A stretch of DNA of 64,000 bases, from contig WTFU01000054.1 in the NCBI GenBank assembly GCA_011523945.1, positions 62,001 to 126,000 on the forward strand, in the 5' to 3' direction. The notes under the pieces were generated by a model. That model saw only the letters and a program-made list of their open reading frames with translations, did no database searches and was not told the DNA's origin. Each line of letters starts with the position of its first letter. The first letter of the stretch is position 1. Below are positions 18,375 through 27,953 of this stretch, piece by piece. Origin of the DNA: Mariniblastus sp. GTDB lineage: Bacteria > Planctomycetota > Planctomycetia > Pirellulales > Pirellulaceae. Position numbers and translations under genes: made by a program.

Positions 18375-19298
18375 ATGAAAAATTCTGAATCACAGCCAAC
18401 CCTGCTTAACATCATTAAAAACATCATTGCTGGAAATAAGAATACGCACTTTGATCGGCTCCGCGAACTCCCGAGCACTGTTGCATCATTGAAACCTCTC
18501 AACGGTGGATGTATTAGCAACGCCTTTCTGGTGACGCTAAAAGACGGAAAACAGCTTTTTGTAAAATCCTGCATTCACGATTTAGCTTTATATAAAGCCG
18601 AACAGAACGGACTCGAAGCCATTCGAGCAACGCAAACCCTGAGAGTCCCGGAAGTCATTGGATTAGGGAAAACCGATTGCGGCATCTCATTTTTCGTTCT
18701 AGAAGCGGTGGAGGCTGGGATTGCCACTGCAACCTCGGAAATCGAACTTGGCCGCTGCCTCGCCAAGATGCATCGCAAAACAAAAGTAACGAGTTTTGGT
18801 TACCCGCAATCCAACTTCATCGGCAGTACAACTCAAGTAAATAACTGGACCAACGATTGGACGTCATTTTTCATCGAATCCCGATTAACGCCCCAAATAA
18901 AATTGGCTCAAAACCAAGGTCTCACCACTCCAACATTCAACCGATCCGCAGACCAATTGCTTTCTAAATTAGGAAAACTCTTAACCAATTCATTTTCGCC
19001 CGTACTTATTCATGGCGACCTCTGGGCAGGTAATGTAATCATTGCAAAGGAGGGAACTCCAGTTTTAATTGACCCCGCAGTCTCCTACTCAGATCGGGAA
19101 TTTGAATTTGGGATGACAACACTTTTCGGTGAATTCGGTCCCCATTTCTACGAAGCCTACAACGAACTCTGGCCGCTTACCGATGGCTGGCAAGAACGAG
19201 TAAAAATTTATCAACTTTACCACCTCTTAAACCACCTCAACCTCTTCGGCTCCTCCTATTTTGAGGCATGCATGACTACGTTAAAGCGATTCGCGTGA
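18375..19298 (+). CDS. Fructosamine/ketosamine kinase family protein
   Basis: About 307 residues from ATG 18375 (a TTG at 18348 is also in frame). It has the FN3K/APH-like kinase fold: LKPLNGGCISNAFLVTL at the nucleotide-binding start, FVKS lysine strand, catalytic HGDLWAGN near residue 213 and the metal-binding IDPAVSYSDREFEFGM. Family members phosphorylate sugar-amine adducts on proteins, making them unstable and so restoring free amino groups. It follows the LMW phosphatase gene with almost no gap, supporting a shared deglycation pathway. Confidence 0.88.
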   Translation: MKNSESQPTLLNIIKNIIAGNKNTHFDRLRELPSTVASLKPLNGGCISNAFLVTLKDGKQLFVKSCIHDLALYKAEQNGLEAIRATQTLRVPEVIGLGKTDCGISFFVLEAVEAGIATATSEIELGRCLAKMHRKTKVTSFGYPQSNFIGSTTQVNNWTNDWTSFFIESRLTPQIKLAQNQGLTTPTFNRSADQLLSKLGKLLTNSFSPVLIHGDLWAGNVIIAKEGTPVLIDPAVSYSDREFEFGMTTLFGEFGPHFYEAYNELWPLTDGWQERVKIYQLYHLLNHLNLFGSSYFEACMTTLKRFA

Positions 19299-19476
19299 GT
19301 TTAAAATTTTCGCATTCAAGGCCCCAAACGCCTTTTCTGGATGTTTTCATCTTGGAGCCCCCCCATAATCATGAGTAGAATCTCGCGGTGGTTTTAAATT
19401 TGCGCGTAACGAATTATCTAAAAGCCATTCGTCGAAATTAGTTGTAATTTACGTCACTCTTTATGGGTCAATCTTC

Positions 19477-20700
19477 ATGCCACTCACAAAGCATCATGCC
19501 GCTCCCATCCTGCTTTCTTGCGTTGCCTTATTGATCTCTCAAGCTCTAACCAATCAAACCACCGCTCAGACTGCTGGAACCTCTCAAAAATCAAACGTAG
19601 AGACAATTCGATTCGCATCGTTCAATATTTCATTCTATCGGTCAGAGGCCGGACAACTTAAACGGGAATTATCAGATGGCAAGTCAGAGAGCCCAAAGAA
19701 GATCGCTGAAATCATTCAACGAATCCGCCCCGATGTAATTCTTCTTAATGAGTTTGACTACGACTCCGCCGGAAAAGGGATAGAGGGTTTTCAGAACAAC
19801 TACCTCGCTGTCTCGCAAAACGGAAACCCGCCCATTCAATACCGATTTTCATTTTCAGCCGCAGTAAACACCGGAGTCGATTCCAAGCTGGACCTTGACG
19901 GCGATGGCGTACTGGGAACTGCAAATGATGCGTTCGGCTTTGGAAAATTTCCCGGCCAATACGGCATGGTCGTACTCTCAAAATTTGAAATTGTTAAACC
20001 TGACATCAGGACCTTTAGAAATTTTCTCTGGAAAGACATGCCTACACGCCTCGTCCCATATAAACAAAATAAACAACCGTTTTACGCTCCCAAAATCATG
20101 GAACATTTCAGACTCTCATCAAAAAGCCACTGGGATATTCCAATCCGAATCCAAGGAAAAACAGTCCATTTCCTAGCAGCCCACCCCACTCCGCCGGTAT
20201 TCGACGGTCCCGAAGACCGTAACGGTTGTCGTAATCACGATGAGATCAGGTTCTTCGCTGACTACATTACCGAAGGCAAGTCAGACTATATTTACGACGA
20301 CCGGGGGCGCTACGGAGGACTAGCGCGAGATGAGCTCTTCGTCCTCGCTGGAGATATGAATGCAGATGCAAATGACGGTGACAGTACCAACAACGCCGCG
20401 AGTCTGTTGACCAACAATACGCAAATCAATGACTCCACTCCTCCGGTGAGTTCAGGTGGAAAATATTATGCGGAGACTCAGGGAGGCGTTAACATCGATC
20501 AAAAAGGAAATGCAGCGTGGGACACGAGCGATTTTGGAGACAGCAACGTTGGTAACCTGCGTCTCGACTACTGCCTACCCTCGGCAAACTTCAAGGTTGA
20601 ATCGAGTGGAGTCTTTTGGCCAAAGCCATCGGAAACCGGAGCCGATTTAATTGATGCAACGGACCATCGATTAGTTTGGCTCGATCTTCGAATTGATTAA
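19477..20700 (+). CDS. Secreted endonuclease/exonuclease/phosphatase-family protein
   Basis: A 407-residue protein with an N-terminal signal peptide (about 1-30, ending TTAQ). Motifs of the EEP fold are visible in order: IRFASFNISFYR, RPDVILLNEFDYD (metal-binding Glu), LAAHPTPP, VLAGDMNADANDG and the C-terminal ATDHRLVWLDL with the catalytic His. The first ATG after the upstream stop fits the signal peptide. It may hydrolyse extracellular nucleic acid or phosphodiesters; substrate is not evident. It stands alone. Confidence 0.85.
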   Translation: MPLTKHHAAPILLSCVALLISQALTNQTTAQTAGTSQKSNVETIRFASFNISFYRSEAGQLKRELSDGKSESPKKIAEIIQRIRPDVILLNEFDYDSAGKGIEGFQNNYLAVSQNGNPPIQYRFSFSAAVNTGVDSKLDLDGDGVLGTANDAFGFGKFPGQYGMVVLSKFEIVKPDIRTFRNFLWKDMPTRLVPYKQNKQPFYAPKIMEHFRLSSKSHWDIPIRIQGKTVHFLAAHPTPPVFDGPEDRNGCRNHDEIRFFADYITEGKSDYIYDDRGRYGGLARDELFVLAGDMNADANDGDSTNNAASLLTNNTQINDSTPPVSSGGKYYAETQGGVNIDQKGNAAWDTSDFGDSNVGNLRLDYCLPSANFKVESSGVFWPKPSETGADLIDATDHRLVWLDLRID

Positions 20701-20867
20701 CTGCACTGAAATATCGAAGCTTGTGTGACTTCCCATTGCCCTCTATATGCTGTTAACGCACTGGAGCGTCAGAAGTAATGCAAAAGCCAGAGACAATTCT
20801 TGGAATCCACTTACATCGATATATCGCGCACAGGGTCCCCGCCTCCGTTCCAATAGAATTGCGTACT

Positions 20868-20897
20868 AAAAAAGCCCCGCGGATGACCGCGGGGCTT
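20868..20897 (-). terminator. Terminator after the DUF1559-lipoprotein pair
   Basis: A perfect 11-base-pair GC-rich stem (AAGCCCCGCGG, loop 4, CCGCGGGGCTT) is followed on the minus strand by six T. It ends the minus-strand transcript carrying the lipoprotein and DUF1559 genes. Confidence 0.9.
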
Positions 20898-20948
20898 CTG
20901 TTTATCATCAATTAGTTCTTACTAATTAAAATTCTCTACACTCCAGTT

Positions 20949-21128
20949 TTACATTGCCGGAGCTTCCATCGCTTGTCCCTTGTCACCGGCTTTTTTGCCA
21001 ACTTTACTTTCGGCTTCAACGTCGGTGGCCTTCGTCTTCTTGAATTCTGGGTCCTCTTTTGGGCCGTTCTCACAGCCACAAGCGATTGCCAGGAAGAAAC
21101 AAGTCATCAATAAAAAACACTTCTGCAT
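20949..21128 (-). CDS. Small lipoprotein
   Basis: A 59-residue protein starting at 21128, with GAAAGG about eight bases upstream. A signal peptide ends in a lipobox-like AIACGC, leaving a short, highly charged Lys/Glu-rich chain (ENGPKEDPEFKKTKATDVEAE). A longer open frame to 21194 overlaps the upstream gene and is less likely. It follows the DUF1559 gene by 28 bases on the same transcript; small lipoproteins after DUF1559 genes are common in Planctomycetes. Role unknown. Confidence 0.78.
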   Translation of the reverse strand: MQKCFLLMTCFFLAIACGCENGPKEDPEFKKTKATDVEAESKVGKKAGDKGQAMEAPAM

Positions 21129-21156
21129 CGTAAAACCTTTCGTGGTTTTCAAGTTT

Positions 21157-22140
21157 TTAGAAATCAGTGCTGATAAGAACTTCACCGTCTGCACGACCAG
21201 CCAACTGGATCAAGAGATCAGGGTTGATCGACTCAGAGATTGAGTGAGCTGAACCATCGCTGAACGCCCAGTTGATAAAGTTACCAGCGTGACGTGAGCC
21301 GAATACATACCAACGACCATCGTAGTCTGGGTAAGGTGTTCCAGCCAAGTTCTTGGTGTTCCAGTGAACGCACTGAGGAGTCGTGGTCCATGCGAAGCAT
21401 GCATTAGTACCGAATCCGGTGACTTCACCGTAAGCAATTGTGTTTGAAGTACCGTCAGTGATTGAACCCATCTTAACTCCACGGTTCCACTCACCGAAGA
21501 CACCGTAGTAAGGTGACCAACGAGGATCAGTTCCGCCAACTGGATCGTAATCCAAGCGACCTGAGCAACCGGTATAGTTAGTGATTTGATGATGGCTAGC
21601 GATTGGATCGCCACCAGCATCGTTCATCCACCAACCGTTTCCACGACCACTTAGCAAGAAGAAGGTCGAGAAGTCGCTGCTTCCGCCGACTTTACGCCGA
21701 GTTTCAGCTTGGTCAGAAGGACACTCAAAGGTTGGAATCTTCTGCGAAGCAGCAAACTGGTTGATGTCAGCTGAGGTCCAGTAAACATCAGGAGTTTTGT
21801 ACTCTTCAAAGTAACGAGAAACGTTGTTCTGCTCCATGAAAGGAAGGATAGCAACTAACATTCCACCCCACTGGTGACCAGTGGTTGATTGGAACAAAGC
21901 GTCAACATTCGCATTGTAATCGTCGCTACCGTTCCAAGCCTTCGGGAACTTTTGGTAGGCCGACTCATAGTTGAGTGTTGCCAAAGCAATTTGTCGCAAG
22001 TTGTTCATACAAGTTGTACGACGAGCTGCTTCACGAACCTGCTGAACAGCAGGAAGCAGCATCCCGATGAGAATGCCGATGATGGCAATCACAACAAGAA
22101 GTTCCACCAATGTGAAACCAGAGTTTCTTCGATTTTTCAT
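21157..22140 (-). CDS. DUF1559 pseudopilin-like protein
   Basis: A 327-residue protein with a type IV prepilin leader (RRNSGFTLVELLVVIAIIG, cleavage after G), then the DUF1559 core (LLPAVQQVREAARRTTCMNNL). The C-terminal motif of the family is seen as H-X10-DG (HAGNFINWAFSDG), one residue longer than the usual H-X9-DG. These abundant planctomycete proteins are exported through a type II/IV-like pathway; function unsettled. RBS GGAG is present and a near-consensus promoter lies at 22267-22296. Confidence 0.95.
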   Translation of the reverse strand: MKNRRNSGFTLVELLVVIAIIGILIGMLLPAVQQVREAARRTTCMNNLRQIALATLNYESAYQKFPKAWNGSDDYNANVDALFQSTTGHQWGGMLVAILPFMEQNNVSRYFEEYKTPDVYWTSADINQFAASQKIPTFECPSDQAETRRKVGGSSDFSTFFLLSGRGNGWWMNDAGGDPIASHHQITNYTGCSGRLDYDPVGGTDPRWSPYYGVFGEWNRGVKMGSITDGTSNTIAYGEVTGFGTNACFAWTTTPQCVHWNTKNLAGTPYPDYDGRWYVFGSRHAGNFINWAFSDGSAHSISESINPDLLIQLAGRADGEVLISTDF

Positions 22141-22743
22141 AAATCACTCCAAAAACATAAAAAAGAAAAATTACCAATTTTTTGAACGATGCCGTCGCTA
22201 ATTATGACCTTATTTAACGGCGTCGATTGTTCATCGTAATAAAGAAAACTTCATTTCTTAATCGCCATAATAGTGTGGGTAGACTCGGATTGTCAAGCAT
22301 CGAACACTTTAAAATCAGTGGTCAAACCAGTTTTTTGAACCCCAAAATACAAGAAACCAACACTAACGGAACCGATAAACTCTTTTCACAGCGCGAATAA
22401 GCGACATGAAACACCCCTAACGAAGCAATCCCAACCATTAAATGACTCAAAACAGTAGTTTTTTTTCTGAGATGCGGTTTCAAGGATAGCCGCAAAACGG
22501 ACCCAAAACCCCTAAACTAACAAAAGCAAGGTGGCTTCATGACTATTAAAACGACATTAATTACCCCATTAGTCAGCAGAGCCACACAGCAATCGAGATT
22601 TCAGGTGAAACTTCTCCGTGGAATAACCACTGAGCCAATCGAAACAATCAACGGACGGTGTACTCAAAAGGGGTGGGGCAAGCCGAAAACCCGAAACGGA
22701 AATTCGACACGAAATGGACACTTTTGTGGGGACTGACGGTCAG
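22141..22743. other. Gene-free region around the DUF1559 promoter
   Basis: 603 bases. The first 160 hold the leader and promoter of the DUF1559 gene. The rest is AT-rich with no conserved-looking reading frame; the 65-codon + strand frame at 22539-22736 has a weak AAGGTGG site but low-complexity sequence. No terminator is obvious for the FAD gene at 22744. Confidence 0.5.
22267..22296 (-). promoter_or_regulatory. Near-consensus sigma-70 promoter for DUF1559 gene
   Basis: On the minus strand, TTGACA (22291-22296) and TATTAT (22267-22272) are 18 bases apart. Both match consensus very well. The transcript would begin near 22260, giving a roughly 120-base leader before the ATG at 22140. Confidence 0.75.
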
Positions 22744-24006
22744 CTAATTACTCGCCGCCATCTCCATGTCTTCTCCACGTTTTGCCTTTTCAATCCAGGG
22801 ATCCATATCTTCAAAGACCTTACCGGGATTACCCTCAAAAACACGACCAATTAGAAGATTGGTAACGTTTTTCGCGTGCTCTGGGTGTGCATTCATGAAA
22901 GACCCAAAGCTAAACTCTTTCGTATAAAAAGCACGAACCAGTTTTCGTATCCACTTCACTCCCGCCTCATACTCTCGCGTCCATTTACCAAGTTGTTTTG
23001 CGGAAGTATCACCAGCGTGCAAACCCTCAGCAACGGCCTCGCCTGCCATCACTCCAGATTTCAACGCAAGAAAAACTCCTGATGAATAACAAGGATCGAT
23101 AAATCCACCGGCATCGCCGACGAGAACCCATCCGTCGCCAGATTGTTCTTTGACGGTGTAAGAAAATTCCTTGGCAACCGCAAACTTACCGCGAAGCTTT
23201 GCATCCATTAGACGACGCTTAACGCCTGGGCAGTTGTTGATTTCCGTTTCAAAGGTTTTGGCAGGCGATCCCCCCCGCTTCAGCAAGAAATCATTGTCGC
23301 CAACCAGTCCAACGCTAACCGTGCCATCGCTTAGCGGGATATACCAAAACCAGGCATCCTTAGTTTTCGTGTGGAGAATACAGGTAACTTCTGCCTTGCC
23401 ACCGCCTGCACGCACGGCGCCGTCATAATAACCCCAGATCGCTGCTTTACGTAAATCATCGTAATACTCTTTTGTCTGAAAACGGTTAGCGAGTAGGGAA
23501 GACTGACCCGATGCGTCGATAATTACTTTGGCGGAAATCTCCTGCTGCTTGCCGTCCTCACCCTGAAGAGTGACCAGATGCGGCGACTTGTTCCGAATGT
23601 CAATCTCTAAAACACGAGTCCCGTCAACACAGGTCGCTCCTCGATTGAATGCTGTTTCAAAAAGCAAGTGATCAAACTTGGCTCGATCGACGTGCCAAGT
23701 CTCGTTGCATGGTCTTGAGTCATGCTCGGCGAACACAAACGGTTTCGTCTCACGATCGTTACTACTAACGAACTGAACGCCGTACTTTCTCGTAAATCCA
23801 ATTCGATCCAGTTCGTTAACAATCCCCAACCGCTCAAACACCCAGTAAGTCTCCGGCATCAATGACTCGCCGACATGGAATCGAGGCATCTTGTCGCGTT
23901 CAACGAGTAGAACCGATAATCCCTGCTCCGCTACGATTGCCGCCGCAGACGATCCTCCGGGCCCGGCGCCAAGAACAACACAGTCATAGCTTCGATTCGC
24001 AATCAT
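22744..24006 (-). CDS. FAD-dependent oxidoreductase, halogenase/geranylgeranyl-reductase-like
   Basis: About 420 residues from ATG 24006 with AAAGGG upstream; a longer frame to 24147 has no family similarity. Dinucleotide-binding motif VVLGAGPGGSSAAA at the start, the LLVERDKMPRFHVGESLMPE region as in tryptophan-halogenase and geranylgeranyl-reductase families, an interior WHVDRAKFDHLL motif, VIIDASGQSS and the second FAD contact GDAGGFIDPCYSSGV. It likely acts on a lipid or aromatic substrate. The WxWxIP halogenase motif was not found, so reductase/oxidase action is more likely. No neighbouring pathway genes clarify substrate. Confidence 0.85.
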   Translation of the reverse strand: MIANRSYDCVVLGAGPGGSSAAAIVAEQGLSVLLVERDKMPRFHVGESLMPETYWVFERLGIVNELDRIGFTRKYGVQFVSSNDRETKPFVFAEHDSRPCNETWHVDRAKFDHLLFETAFNRGATCVDGTRVLEIDIRNKSPHLVTLQGEDGKQQEISAKVIIDASGQSSLLANRFQTKEYYDDLRKAAIWGYYDGAVRAGGGKAEVTCILHTKTKDAWFWYIPLSDGTVSVGLVGDNDFLLKRGGSPAKTFETEINNCPGVKRRLMDAKLRGKFAVAKEFSYTVKEQSGDGWVLVGDAGGFIDPCYSSGVFLALKSGVMAGEAVAEGLHAGDTSAKQLGKWTREYEAGVKWIRKLVRAFYTKEFSFGSFMNAHPEHAKNVTNLLIGRVFEGNPGKVFEDMDPWIEKAKRGEDMEMAASN

Positions 24007-24515
24007 CGTAATTCCCTTTTCACAACCAAATTCCGCAAAGTCGTGCCAGCCGCTTAAAAACTGAACATTTCGCCGTCGACGTCGAATTAACGCACCCAAA
24101 CTATTATCGTCACCCGCAACGCGGAGACTAGACTGAACAACCAACATTTAACGTTTTGCATAAATCAAGCGAACAAATCGTTCTCAGCCCACGTTGGTTT
24201 TGTCTAGGACGCTCTAACTCCACCGTCATTCTCGGCTCGAACCGATATTCGAGCAATTTATTTAACCATTCCACCCCAAATTCCCGACCAAATCCGACCC
24301 AACCCTTCTACCTGAACGTTTTATAAGGTGTGATAATCAACAAAACTTCGATCGAATCTAATAATCTTAAGTCTGCTCCTTATTGGAAAAAACAAACTCA
24401 AATACAATCGGTCGCTTCGCGGGCTTCAGTTTTGGTAAGTCCCGGAAAATTTCAACTGGCTTCTCAATAGCCTCCACTGATCAGTTCTTTTAATTTTTTA
24501 TACCGGAAACTGTAA
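24007..24515. other. Gene-free region with a small inverted repeat
   Basis: 509 bases between divergent genes. A perfect 7-base-pair inverted repeat (GCTCGAA, 6-base loop, TTCGAGC) sits at 24235-24254; the + side is followed by AATTTATTT, so it could be a weak terminator or a regulator site. No conserved reading frame is evident. Confidence 0.5.
24235..24254. repeat. Perfect 7-bp inverted repeat
   Basis: GCTCGAA and TTCGAGC flank a 6-base loop, within the divergent gap upstream of the FAD gene. Could be an operator; no other copy was noticed. Confidence 0.35.
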
Positions 24516-27500
24516 ATGTTCACTTTAATTCGCCCCATTGCGAATCAACAATTCATTTTCGCTTTCGCCCTGACCGGACTACTCAGCCTCAGTTTCTTCA
24601 TCTGCTCTCCCGTAGCAGCACAAGAACCGAACTCTGATCCCTCTGAAGCCGATGGCGGTCAGGAAATTAAATTTATTTCAAATGCCCGGCAACTGACCTT
24701 TGAAGGCAAACGGGCGGGCGAAGGTTATTTCAGTCCTGACGGAACGTTACTTGCGTTTCAAAGTGAGCGACGAATCGACAATCCCTTTTTTCAAATTTAC
24801 TTACTTGATTTTGAATCGGGTGACGTGGAACCAATCTCTCCGGGCTACGGAAAGACAACATGCGCCTGGGTGCACCCCAACAACAATCTTGTTCTTTACG
24901 CTTCAACCCAAGCGGACCCTAACGCCAAAGCAAAACAAAAAGAGGAAATTGAATTCCGGGAATCCGGACAAGCCCGACGTTACTCATGGGACTACGATGA
25001 AACCTATGAAATCTTCTCCTACGACCGCCATTCAAAAGAATACAAAAAACTAACCAATGAGCTTGGCTATGACGCCGAAGGATCTTACTCTCCGGATGGA
25101 AAACTGATTGCATTTGCGTCCAACCGCAATGGCTACTCTAAGCAACTTACCGCCGAACAAAAAAAGAACTTTGAAACAGACCCCGCCTACATGATGGATA
25201 TTTTCATCATGAATGCCGATGGCACGAACGTCCGTCAGCTTACAGATGTCCCGGGGTACGACGGGGGGCCCTTCTTCTCTCCCGATGGAAAACGTATTTG
25301 CTGGCGAAGATTTTCAGAATCGGGGGCGACCGCGGAAATCATGACCATGAACATCGATGGGAGCGATCAGAAACAACTCACTAATATTGGAGCCATGAGT
25401 TGGGCACCGTTTTACCATCCGTCAGGAGAGTACCTGATCTTCACAACCAACCGGCATGGATTTGGAAACTTTGAGCTTTACCTCGTGGCCACCGATGGCA
25501 AATCGCCGCCCGTACGCGTTACTGACACCGACGGTTTTGATGGACTTGCAAGCTTTACTCCCGACGGAAATAAACTGACTTGGACCTCCACTCGTAATCC
25601 CAAAAAGGAATCACAAATTTATCTAGCTGACTGGAATCACGAGATAGCATCGGAGGCAATTTCGGCAAACCAGTCGGCAGGCAATCAATGGTCGCCGGAA
25701 GAGAAATCAGCATACGACACTGGACTCAATGCTGCACAACAAGCAAGTGCTGGTTTTGACCCAAGAGATATCATGAGACATGTCGACTACCTCTGCCGCA
25801 AGGAATTGGGAGGCCGAATGACCGGCTCAGCCGGCGAACGCAAAGCAACTGCGTATGTTGCGGCTTACCTCGATCACTTGGGGCTAAAACCTGCTGGTGA
25901 TAATGGAACCTGGTTTCAAACGTTTGATTTTCCAAATGGCGTGAAAATGGGGCCGAAGAACCAGCTTGAACTTACCGTTGGGGAGAAATCCGAATCACTT
26001 AAAGTCAACCAGGACTGGAGACCGCTTTCGTTTTCTGGCAATCTCCAGATTGATCCGACCGAAATCGTCTTTGCGGGTTACGGGATCGTGGCTCCGCAGC
26101 AAGGCCCGGAGGAAGAATATGACTCTTACGTCCACCTCGACGTAAAGGACAAATGGGTTTTTGTGTATCGCTTTCTACCTGAAAATGTCTCCCCTGAGCG
26201 ACGGCGTTTTTTCAAAACACACGCTGAGCTTCACAAAAAGATTTTCCATGCCAGACAGCAAGGAGCGAGAGGTGTGATCGTTGTCAGTGGCCCTAATTCT
26301 CAGGTTCGCGAGCAACTGGTTCCTTTGCGAAATGATTTTTCACCAAGCGGATCAAGCATTGCCGCGATCAGTGTCTCCGATGAGGTCGGACAAAAAATTC
26401 TTCAGGCAGCTGGCAAAGACATCCAGCAACTCCAAGATCGATTAGATGACGGATCGCCGGTCATGGGTTTTATCCTTAAGGGGAGCAAGCTCAAAACAGA
26501 AATCGACATTGAAAAAATCACTGGCAAGGGACGCAATGTCGTGGGTCGCCTTCTCGCTGGGGAATCCCCAAGCAAGGACGCGGTAATTGTTGGAGCACAC
26601 ATTGACCATCTCGGGGCCGGTAAATCTGGCAGCAGCCTTGCAAAACAAGACGAGCAAAACAACATTCACTTCGGTGCAGATGACAATGCGTCAGGTGTTG
26701 CCGCAATGCTCGAAATTGCCGAGTATCTGGTCTCTCAACAGCGCACCGGAAAACTAAAACTCAAGCGAGACGTGATCTTTGCCGGTTGGTCCGGAGAAGA
26801 ACTCGGACTTTACGGATCCGCTAATTATGTCAAGTCGCTTGAACCTGCCGAAGCTTCCGCCTCTCAGGACGCCTCCCATGACTTCGTGCTTGGAGTTGAT
26901 GCTGAAGGTGAAATCTTGCTCAACGGTGAAACTGCAAAAACTAACGAAATAAGTGAGTCTTTAAAGTTTATCGCCAAAAACTATCCTGATTTTGAAATTC
27001 AAGTCGAGGCTCATCCGGAAGCAAAGCTGAAAGTCGTCAACGAGCTGACTGAAATGATCAAAAGCCTCGGAGTGAAAAGAATTACGCTCCACAATAAAGA
27101 TCCCAGAGAGGGAACTCCACGACCAAGCACTGGAATTATCGCTGCCCTCAACATGGACATGGTCGGTCGATTAACCGATCAACTTGTCCTGCAAGGCGTT
27201 AGCAGTAGTAGTTTCTGGCCATCGGTTATTGAATCTAAAAACGCGGTCGTAGGACTTCCCGTTACGCTCAGCAACGAAACCGACCTCCCCACCGATGCGA
27301 GTTCGTTTTACCGGGGTGGTATTCCAATCTTGTCCGCCTTTACAGGGTCGCATACCGATTACCATACGCCTCGCGACACCCCTGAAAAACTTAACTATCC
27401 CGACGCTGCAAGAATTGCTCGACTGATGGGACTCATCACCAGATCACTCGCAACCACCGATCAGGCTCCCGACTACATCGAGCAATCTTCGACACCCCAG

Positions 27501-27785
27501 GACGCCCCCAAAGGCGGGCTTCGCGCTTACCTCGGAAGCGTTCCTGCCTATGGCGAAGACGTCGTTGGTGTCAAGCTTTCAGATGTGACCAAAGGGGCGC
27601 CGGCAGACAAAGCAGGAATCAAAGGAGGCGATATCATTGTCGAGCTTGCTGGTAAAAGCATCGAAAACATCTACGATTACACTGCGATCATCGACGCCAT
27701 AAAAATTGGAGAAGAAACATCCATTGCCGTCCTCCGGGACGGCAAACGGATCGAACTAAAAATCACTCCCGGCTCACGGCAATAA
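24516..27785 (+). CDS. Exported propeller-PA-M28-PDZ aminopeptidase
   Basis: A 1089-residue exported protein (signal peptide about 1-35, ending VAAQ). Residues about 45-385 carry TolB-like PD40 propeller blades (GEGYFSPDGTLLAFQS, GSYSPDGKLIAFAS, GGPFFSPDGKRICWRR). An M28 metallopeptidase follows (about 415-975) with an inserted PA-like domain (about 505-640): metal-binding HID near 692, ADDNASG near 721, catalytic EE near 761 (GWSGEELGLYGS) and a late THTDYHTP-type His. A PDZ domain ends the protein (about 1000-1085). It likely trims peptides in the periplasm. It appears monocistronic. Confidence 0.9.
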   Translation: MFTLIRPIANQQFIFAFALTGLLSLSFFICSPVAAQEPNSDPSEADGGQEIKFISNARQLTFEGKRAGEGYFSPDGTLLAFQSERRIDNPFFQIYLLDFESGDVEPISPGYGKTTCAWVHPNNNLVLYASTQADPNAKAKQKEEIEFRESGQARRYSWDYDETYEIFSYDRHSKEYKKLTNELGYDAEGSYSPDGKLIAFASNRNGYSKQLTAEQKKNFETDPAYMMDIFIMNADGTNVRQLTDVPGYDGGPFFSPDGKRICWRRFSESGATAEIMTMNIDGSDQKQLTNIGAMSWAPFYHPSGEYLIFTTNRHGFGNFELYLVATDGKSPPVRVTDTDGFDGLASFTPDGNKLTWTSTRNPKKESQIYLADWNHEIASEAISANQSAGNQWSPEEKSAYDTGLNAAQQASAGFDPRDIMRHVDYLCRKELGGRMTGSAGERKATAYVAAYLDHLGLKPAGDNGTWFQTFDFPNGVKMGPKNQLELTVGEKSESLKVNQDWRPLSFSGNLQIDPTEIVFAGYGIVAPQQGPEEEYDSYVHLDVKDKWVFVYRFLPENVSPERRRFFKTHAELHKKIFHARQQGARGVIVVSGPNSQVREQLVPLRNDFSPSGSSIAAISVSDEVGQKILQAAGKDIQQLQDRLDDGSPVMGFILKGSKLKTEIDIEKITGKGRNVVGRLLAGESPSKDAVIVGAHIDHLGAGKSGSSLAKQDEQNNIHFGADDNASGVAAMLEIAEYLVSQQRTGKLKLKRDVIFAGWSGEELGLYGSANYVKSLEPAEASASQDASHDFVLGVDAEGEILLNGETAKTNEISESLKFIAKNYPDFEIQVEAHPEAKLKVVNELTEMIKSLGVKRITLHNKDPREGTPRPSTGIIAALNMDMVGRLTDQLVLQGVSSSSFWPSVIESKNAVVGLPVTLSNETDLPTDASSFYRGGIPILSAFTGSHTDYHTPRDTPEKLNYPDAARIARLMGLITRSLATTDQAPDYIEQSSTPQDAPKGGLRAYLGSVPAYGEDVVGVKLSDVTKGAPADKAGIKGGDIIVELAGKSIENIYDYTAIIDAIKIGEETSIAVLRDGKRIELKITPGSRQ

Positions 27786-27953
27786 AGGAACCCCGCGTTT
27801 GCTTTCCACTAGCAGCCAACCAGCAACGAAAAGCAATGCCGCTCAACTTTCGAATCGTCCTTTCAAACGGCTTTTCGTTTAGGCATTTAGTCAAAAACTT
27901 TGGCATCACGATGGCTTTGTCGCTGTGGAACTCACGCAATTCGAAACCGAATA

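Noticed and set aside
22539-22736. 65-codon plus-strand frame with AAGGTGG before its ATG
   Set aside because: Low-complexity, no family look, codon use unlike neighbours; the ribosome site alone is not enough.
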